A stretch of DNA of 64,000 nucleotides from an uncultured Bacteroidales bacterium (lineage in GTDB: Bacteria > Bacteroidota > Bacteroidia > Bacteroidales > Paludibacteraceae). The stretch is from contig ONBH01000003.1 of the NCBI GenBank assembly GCA_900316005.1, positions 1-64,000 on the forward strand, given 5' to 3'. The notes under the pieces are model-generated. The model was not told the origin of the DNA, did no database searches, and was given only the letters and a program-made list of their open reading frames with translations. Shown here piece by piece: positions 59,551 to 64,000 of the stretch (positions within the stretch are counted from its first letter, which is position 1; the number at the start of each line of letters is the position of its first letter). The position numbers and the translations under genes were made by a program.

Positions 59551-60846
59551 ACCATTAGCCTGATAAGCCTGTCCTGCCGGAATCAAGATACGTTTGAAGC
59601 CCAATTTCTCTGCCTCGCGGATACGCTGGTCAATACGATTGACCGGACGTATCTCACCAGCCAAGCCCACCTCACCGGTTAGGCAGACGGAGGCATCAAG
59701 GGCTATATCCATATTCGACGACAATACAGCTGCCAATACAGCCAGGTCGATAGATGGGTCATTGACACGGATACCGCCCGCGATATTTAGGAAGACATCC
59801 TTCTGCAAGAGTTTGAATCCTACCCTTTTCTCCAGCACAGCCAACAGCATATTGAGTCGGCGGGCATCAAAGCCCGTAGAGGAGCGCTGCGGCGTGCCAT
59901 AGGCCGCCGATGAGACAAGAGCCTGCACCTCGATTAGTAACGGGCGGACACCCTCTACTGCCGCAGAGATGGCAATACCACTCAGCCCGTCGCGCTGGGT
60001 AGAGAGCAGCAATTCAGAGGGGTTGCTGACCTCACGCAGTCCATCGTTCTGCATGGAGAAGATACCAATCTCAGAAGTCGAACCGAAACGATTCTTCTGC
60101 GCACGCAGGATGCGGTACATGTAGTGCTGGTCGCCCTCAAACTGAAGAACCGTGTCCACCATATGTTCCAAGACCTTCGGTCCGGCAATGCTGCCTTCCT
60201 TATTGATATGACCAACGATGAGGAAGGGGATGTTCTTCTCCTTGGCAAATTGCAGAATACGCGCAGCGCATTCCTTGACCTGTGTCAGCGAACCGATGGT
60301 AGCCTCGACGGCTTCGGTGGCAATAGTCTGTATGGAGTCAATGACAACGAGGTCGGGTTGCAAGTCGGCTACCTGTCGCAGGATGTTCTCCAGCGATGTA
60401 TCGGCTACAAGATAGAGGTTCTCGGGGTTACCTGCAAGTCGCTCGGCGCGCAGTTTCAATTGCCTGAGACTTTCCTCGCCGGAAGCGTAGAGGGTTTTGC
60501 GTTCCGCCATACGCATCAGCACCTGCAGCGCCAAGGTCGATTTACCGATACCGGGTTCGCCGCCCAGCAGAACCAGGCTGCCGGGTACCAGACCGCCACC
60601 CAAGACACGGTTCAACTCACCCGATAGCATGTCGATACGACTATCTTCGGTTACCTCTATCTCGTGCAGCCGAACGGGTACTGTCTGTATCTTCTGACGG
60701 GTGAAAGCGGCATTCTTGACCGTAACGGGCATGGTGGTCTCTTCTTCGTATGTACCCCATTCGCCGCACACCGGGCAGCGACCCAACATCTGCGGCGCTT
60801 TGGCTCCACAGGAAGAACAGACATATTGAACGGAAGGCTTGGGCAT
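59485..60846 (-). CDS. radA: DNA repair protein RadA
   Basis: Branch-migration ATPase related to RecA. N-terminal C4 zinc finger (CSSCGAKAPQMLGRCPVCGEW, Cys pairs at 10/13 and 24/27), Walker A GGEPGIGKST (95-104), the RadA motif KNRFGSTSEIG and a C-terminal Lon-protease-like domain (TGEVGLAGEIRPV). 453 residues, as usual. Its coding end overlaps the NadR-like gene in the tail-to-tail direction. Confidence 0.96.
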   Translation of the reverse strand: MPKPSVQYVCSSCGAKAPQMLGRCPVCGEWGTYEEETTMPVTVKNAAFTRQKIQTVPVRLHEIEVTEDSRIDMLSGELNRVLGGGLVPGSLVLLGGEPGIGKSTLALQVLMRMAERKTLYASGEESLRQLKLRAERLAGNPENLYLVADTSLENILRQVADLQPDLVVIDSIQTIATEAVEATIGSLTQVKECAARILQFAKEKNIPFLIVGHINKEGSIAGPKVLEHMVDTVLQFEGDQHYMYRILRAQKNRFGSTSEIGIFSMQNDGLREVSNPSELLLSTQRDGLSGIAISAAVEGVRPLLIEVQALVSSAAYGTPQRSSTGFDARRLNMLLAVLEKRVGFKLLQKDVFLNIAGGIRVNDPSIDLAVLAAVLSSNMDIALDASVCLTGEVGLAGEIRPVNRIDQRIREAEKLGFKRILIPAGQAYQANGLSIEVQPVKKVTDAFRLLMKQ

Positions 60847-60915
60847 AATAATGTACGATTTACAAATGTACGATGTACGATTTATTTACGATGGATTTTA
60901 TGTACGATGGATTAT
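60847..60915. repeat. TGTACGAT repeats, left flank of the four-helix-bundle gene
   Basis: About six copies of (A)TGTACGAT(TT/GG) or its shortened form. Matching units in opposite orientation occur at 61294-61375. Confidence 0.7.
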
Positions 60916-61293
60916 TTATAAATTACCGCGATTGGAGGCTTCTAACCTACTTTTGGTTGTAAGTATCGCTTTCGCATTGATTCTGCGGAGGGCAATACTT
61001 TCATCGAATAAATCCTGAACCCTCGTTTGCGGTAACATACCGCTATCCATTATGATGCTTAACCAATGCGATGTTTCGTCAATTTCTTCTTCCACCATTT
61101 TCAGCTTATTCAAGAAATCCTTATCCGATTTCGCAAGGCATGCCGCCCTATAATTTGCAGAAGGGGATGTACCCGAACGGATGATCTGACGGGCAATAGC
61201 CAATGAAGATATAGTCTGGGGCATAGCATCGACCAGTTTAATAATCCGCAGAGCAAACTGACGGTAACGCTCTATTAATTCTTCTTTATTCAT
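60916..61293 (-). CDS. Four-helix-bundle protein (S23/IVP family)
   Basis: 125 residues from ATG 61293. Pattern of the S23 or rRNA intervening-sequence protein family (TIGR02436 type): RYRQFALRIIKLVDAMPQ, then IARQIIRSGTSPSANYRAAC, DFLNKLKMVEEEIDETSHWL and a closing helix with ESIALRRINAKAI. Function is unknown; related folds act as accessory proteins of retroelements. The longer frame to 61446 reads through flanking repeats and RNase Z and is rejected. The gene sits between two sets of TGTACGA repeats. Confidence 0.85.
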   Translation of the reverse strand: MNKEELIERYRQFALRIIKLVDAMPQTISSLAIARQIIRSGTSPSANYRAACLAKSDKDFLNKLKMVEEEIDETSHWLSIIMDSGMLPQTRVQDLFDESIALRRINAKAILTTKSRLEASNRGNL

Positions 61294-61375
61294 TATCCTT
61301 CGTACATGATGAAAAAACAGTACATCCTTGGTACATCGTACATTAGTCCTTCGTACATCTCTATACGACATAGGT
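61294..61375. repeat. Repeats on the right flank of the four-helix-bundle gene
   Basis: On the minus strand ATGTACGAAGGA, ATGTACGATGTACCAAGGATGT and ATGTACGAAGGA units, related to the left flank. The last unit runs into the end of the RNase Z gene. Confidence 0.65.
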
Positions 61376-62143
61376 CTTGCGTTCGATGGCAAGAACGGTA
61401 TCGGGGAACTCCTGCAGGGCTTCGTTGAGGAAGATATTATGGTCATCTACACGGGAGGAGAAATGACCAATGATAAGGCGTTTGGCCTGTGCCTGACGGG
61501 CAATTAAGGCAGCCTGACGGGCTGTAGAGTGCATCGTTGCCTTGCAGCGCGACTCGTATTCATCGGTAAAAGTAGCCTCGTGGTAAAGCACATCAACGCC
61601 CTCAATCTGCGGAACAATCTTCTCGCTATACTCCGTGTCGCTGACATAGGCGTAACGCTTGCGCGTCTCTTGGTCGCGATGATGTTCGTAAAAAAGGAAG
61701 CCGCAAGTGGGCACCCCGTGCTTAAGGGGGATGGTCTCAACTGTCACCGTACGGTCGGAGAAGATGACTTCCTTCTTATAGGGATTGATGGGATGAAACT
61801 GCAAGTCATAGCGCAGCCCCTTGCAGTAATAATCCAACTGTGGACGAAGCAGTTTCTCCAGATCAGGATGCGCATAGATATGCAGCGGCTGGGTACGGCC
61901 CATCATATCGAAGGTGGAAATCATCCCCAAGAGTCCGAAGCAATGGTCGCCGTGCAGGTGAGAGATAAACACGGTATAGAGGCGTGCCAGTTTCTGCCCC
62001 ATCTGGCGCATGGTCAACTGGGTACCCTCACCGCAGTCGATGAGGAAAGACTTGTCACACAAGTTCAGAATCTGTCCCGAGGGAGAGTTCTGGAAGGTAG
62101 GCAGGGCAGAACCCGAACCCAATATTGTCAATGCTGCTTCCAC
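61361..62143 (-). CDS. rnz: Ribonuclease Z
   Basis: Zinc endonuclease that matures tRNA 3' ends. Metallo-beta-lactamase motifs are complete: FISHLHGDHCFG, YVSDTEYSE, LYHEATFTDEY, the AxDxGH-equivalent region MHSTARQAA and IGHFSSRVDDHN. 260 residues, shorter than the ~305 usual, with the reduction in the flexible-arm part. Start MEAALTILGSGSALP fits the family. Confidence 0.93.
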   Translation of the reverse strand: MEAALTILGSGSALPTFQNSPSGQILNLCDKSFLIDCGEGTQLTMRQMGQKLARLYTVFISHLHGDHCFGLLGMISTFDMMGRTQPLHIYAHPDLEKLLRPQLDYYCKGLRYDLQFHPINPYKKEVIFSDRTVTVETIPLKHGVPTCGFLFYEHHRDQETRKRYAYVSDTEYSEKIVPQIEGVDVLYHEATFTDEYESRCKATMHSTARQAALIARQAQAKRLIIGHFSSRVDDHNIFLNEALQEFPDTVLAIERKTYVV

Positions 62144-62291
62144 AAAATTTATTCTAAATTTAAAATTTATTCTAAATTATTTAAAATTTAAAATTTAAGA
62201 TTTAAGATTGATAGCCATCAATCCACCATTCCACCATTAAGCGCAGCGGCTCAATTCACCATTAAGCGCAGCGGCTCAATCCATCATTCCA
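62144..62291. repeat. Intergenic AT-rich repeats and a 25-bp direct repeat
   Basis: ATTTAAAATTTA-type units (62150-62210), then CACCATTAAGCGCAGCGGCT plus CAAT twice in tandem (about 62233-62281). No gene seen. Confidence 0.75.
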
Positions 62292-64000
62292 TCAAGGGGT
62301 CAACTGACGAATTGTTTCTTCGCCCAAGCGAGTTTTGCGTTGGATATGTTCTAACACGGCCTGAACAAAGGGATTTCCGTCGAATGAACCACGTACGCTC
62401 TCGAAGTCGGCCTGACGCTGATCGGCATTGCCGTCCACGCCAAAACCGGTCTGTGAGTTGAGGTCAAACTCTTTCTTGGCATCCTCATAGACCATGTTAT
62501 CCAGGTCCACGACCGCTTTTTGCCAGCGGCTTACAGAGTCGCGTACTGCTTCTACAGACACCTCGCTGACCTTGCATTGCCATACTTCCTCCAGTTTCTC
62601 GGCAGCCCAGGTCCACTCGTACGAGTAGTAGTTATCGTACATGACTCCAAAGCGGTCTTCTATCTGCTGAAGCGTCATATCGGTATTCTCAATATCGTCC
62701 ATCAGGCGGCTCACTTCCGTGCGCGGTGCCAAGAGACCAGCCAGGTCCACCCAGTCACCGGCACCGATTTCGGTATCCGGCATCAGGATACGATGCAGAC
62801 GGTCCTTTAGCCCTTCACCATTAACCTTTAGCCCTTCACCATTAACCTTTAACCCTTCACCCTTATTGATGCGTGAGATAAGGCTGTTACCCAGGAACTT
62901 GGTGATGCCTAAGGTATAGAAGTTAATGCCATGTTCCAGAGCCGAACGACGTATCTTGCAGTGGTTCCACTCAAAGAGGTCGGCCGAAGGATGTTCACTG
63001 AGGAGTTGGCGCAGGATCTCGCGTCCCTTCCACATCTTCTGCACCGTATGAGGCGAGAGCAGATTGAAGTTGATGCGGTCAATCTTGACGGGGTCTTTAC
63101 GGTTGTCGCGTTTAGGCCACTTCTGCGCGTCGCGGATGGTACCTACGGTGCGCAGGTTAGCGCCGGGTACGAGATAGGATTCTGATTGGTTCTCAATGAG
63201 GTACGAGAAAGGCATATCCGCCGTGTCGGCATGATGTGTATGCCGCCCCATGACCAGCGAGAAAGCGCCTATACGGCTGGGCCACAAGAGGTACGAATCG
63301 GAGGTGGTCTTAGCGCCACGTTCCGCAAGGCCCTGATGAATGGGACCCAGTTTGTACATATGATTCGACTGGTTGGAACCCGAACCGGCGTTCAGGAATG
63401 AGAACATACCGGCGATGAGTAGGGTCGATTTATGGTGGGTAACGGTATAGGGTCCGGCAAATATAGCAGCAGCCTCGCCATGCATACCCTGGCAGTTGGA
63501 GAAGAAGAGACTATCGCCCGCGGAGTAGTGTTTGTCAAAGATACACCCCTGCCCCACAAAGCACTTGTCAACGATAGTTGAATCGCTAATCTCCACGCCC
63601 GACGAGATGATGAAATCGGTGCATTTGACTCCGGAGCCGAGGCTGACGGGTGCCTGCCGATTGGAACGTATGGTGCCGTTCTTGAGGCGCGAGGTACCCG
63701 TGATACGGGCACAATCGCCGATGCGGACATTCTTGATGCTGCCCGTATTGAGGATGCGCACATCTTCGCCTATCTCACCCATATCGCTTTCCAGCGACTC
63801 GGCATAGCTATCAATGAGCTTTTCCAGCTTCGCCACCATTTCTTTGCGGTGACGATAGAGCGTCAGGATATACGCCAGTGAGGCGGAGAGATAATCGTAG
63901 ATGGGAATCTCGCGACCGCCACCTTCGTTCATCACCGACACGCGCACGCCGTTACCAAAACGCGTACGACCGTCCACGAGGATGGCGTTCACATTCTCAA
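62292..64000 (-). CDS. DUF4954 family protein, left-handed beta-helix type (partial)
   Basis: At least 566 residues; the frame is open at the right edge, so the N-terminus is missing. Clear family blocks: FGNGVRVSVMNEGGGREIPI, AYILTLYRHR, IFAGPYTVTHHKSTLLIAGM, GSGSNQSNHMYKLGPIHQGL, GRHTHHADTADMPFSYLIE and GTIRDAQKWPKRDNRK. The N-terminal part has hexapeptide-like beta-helix repeats (SIKNVRIGDCARITGTSRL) as in sugar-nucleotide acyl- and nucleotidyltransferases. Function is unknown. Residues near 395-410 are a triple GEGLKVN repeat encoded by three 21-bp units (about 62808-62866) of the CCCTTCACCATTAACCTTTA type. Confidence 0.9.
   Translation of the reverse strand, partial: ENVNAILVDGRTRFGNGVRVSVMNEGGGREIPIYDYLSASLAYILTLYRHRKEMVAKLEKLIDSYAESLESDMGEIGEDVRILNTGSIKNVRIGDCARITGTSRLKNGTIRSNRQAPVSLGSGVKCTDFIISSGVEISDSTIVDKCFVGQGCIFDKHYSAGDSLFFSNCQGMHGEAAAIFAGPYTVTHHKSTLLIAGMFSFLNAGSGSNQSNHMYKLGPIHQGLAERGAKTTSDSYLLWPSRIGAFSLVMGRHTHHADTADMPFSYLIENQSESYLVPGANLRTVGTIRDAQKWPKRDNRKDPVKIDRINFNLLSPHTVQKMWKGREILRQLLSEHPSADLFEWNHCKIRRSALEHGINFYTLGITKFLGNSLISRINKGEGLKVNGEGLKVNGEGLKDRLHRILMPDTEIGAGDWVDLAGLLAPRTEVSRLMDDIENTDMTLQQIEDRFGVMYDNYYSYEWTWAAEKLEEVWQCKVSEVSVEAVRDSVSRWQKAVVDLDNMVYEDAKKEFDLNSQTGFGVDGNADQRQADFESVRGSFDGNPFVQAVLEHIQRKTRLGEETIRQLTP

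Noticed and set aside
1..64000. tRNA or rRNA genes
   Set aside because: I looked in all gaps above 70 bases for TTCGAATC-type arms and cloverleaf spacing and found none.

Overview
The window looks like a chromosomal segment of an uncultured member of the order Bacteroidales (Bacteroidota). The evidence is a 2,523-residue SprA (the type IX secretion translocon), a DAHP synthase-chorismate mutase fusion, a MurF-alanine racemase fusion, DUF4954, PCMD-domain and SusE/F-like proteins, secreted proteins with Bacteroidales-style C-terminal tails, and promoters of the Bacteroidota primary sigma type (TTTG, 20 bases, TAnnTTTG). The genus cannot be resolved from sequence reading alone. Many gaps hold short AT-rich repeats of the TTGATAATTGATA kind. 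Two breaks in one gene at a perfect 99-bp repeat suggest a metagenome-type assembly.

Layout. 1-1.4 kb: tail of an immunity-like gene, then a noncoding region rich in inverted and tandem repeats. 1.4-8 kb (+): pullulanase lipoprotein, valS, a DUF3667 membrane protein, and aroF fused to chorismate mutase. 8.2-17.5 kb (-): a 3,098-residue secreted protein with two PCMD domains and about 29 cadherin-like repeats. 17.6-21.2 kb (-): a PadR regulator, a membrane partner, a MurF-Alr fusion with a gutted MurF half, and a FecE-type ATPase. 21.3-21.7 kb: a 22-bp hairpin repeat array and a palindrome. 21.8-24 kb (-): PspC, AI-2E-family, holin-like and YtxH envelope proteins. 24.1-33.7 kb (+): dxs, trkA, trkH, an SGNH-MBOAT acetylation pair, coaE, engB and a UspA-like gene. 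33.9-50 kb (-): a secreted starch-degradation cluster with three GH13 enzymes and several starch-binding multimodular proteins. 50.7-59.5 kb (+): ruvA, sprA and a NadR-like kinase. 59.5-64 kb (-): radA, a four-helix-bundle protein, RNase Z and DUF4954.

How it fits together. The amylases and binding proteins at 33.9-50 kb carry signal peptides and conserved C-terminal tails of the kind expected for type IX secretion, and the translocon gene sprA lies next door in the divergent direction. An 81-bp promoter element occurs in three copies: before the pullulanase, before the amylase cluster and before ruvA-sprA. This suggests, as inference, co-expression of starch hydrolysis with the secretion machinery. 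No SusC/SusD pair is present in the window, so uptake of the products must be encoded elsewhere. This cluster with its shared promoter element is the best candidate here for a little-described system.
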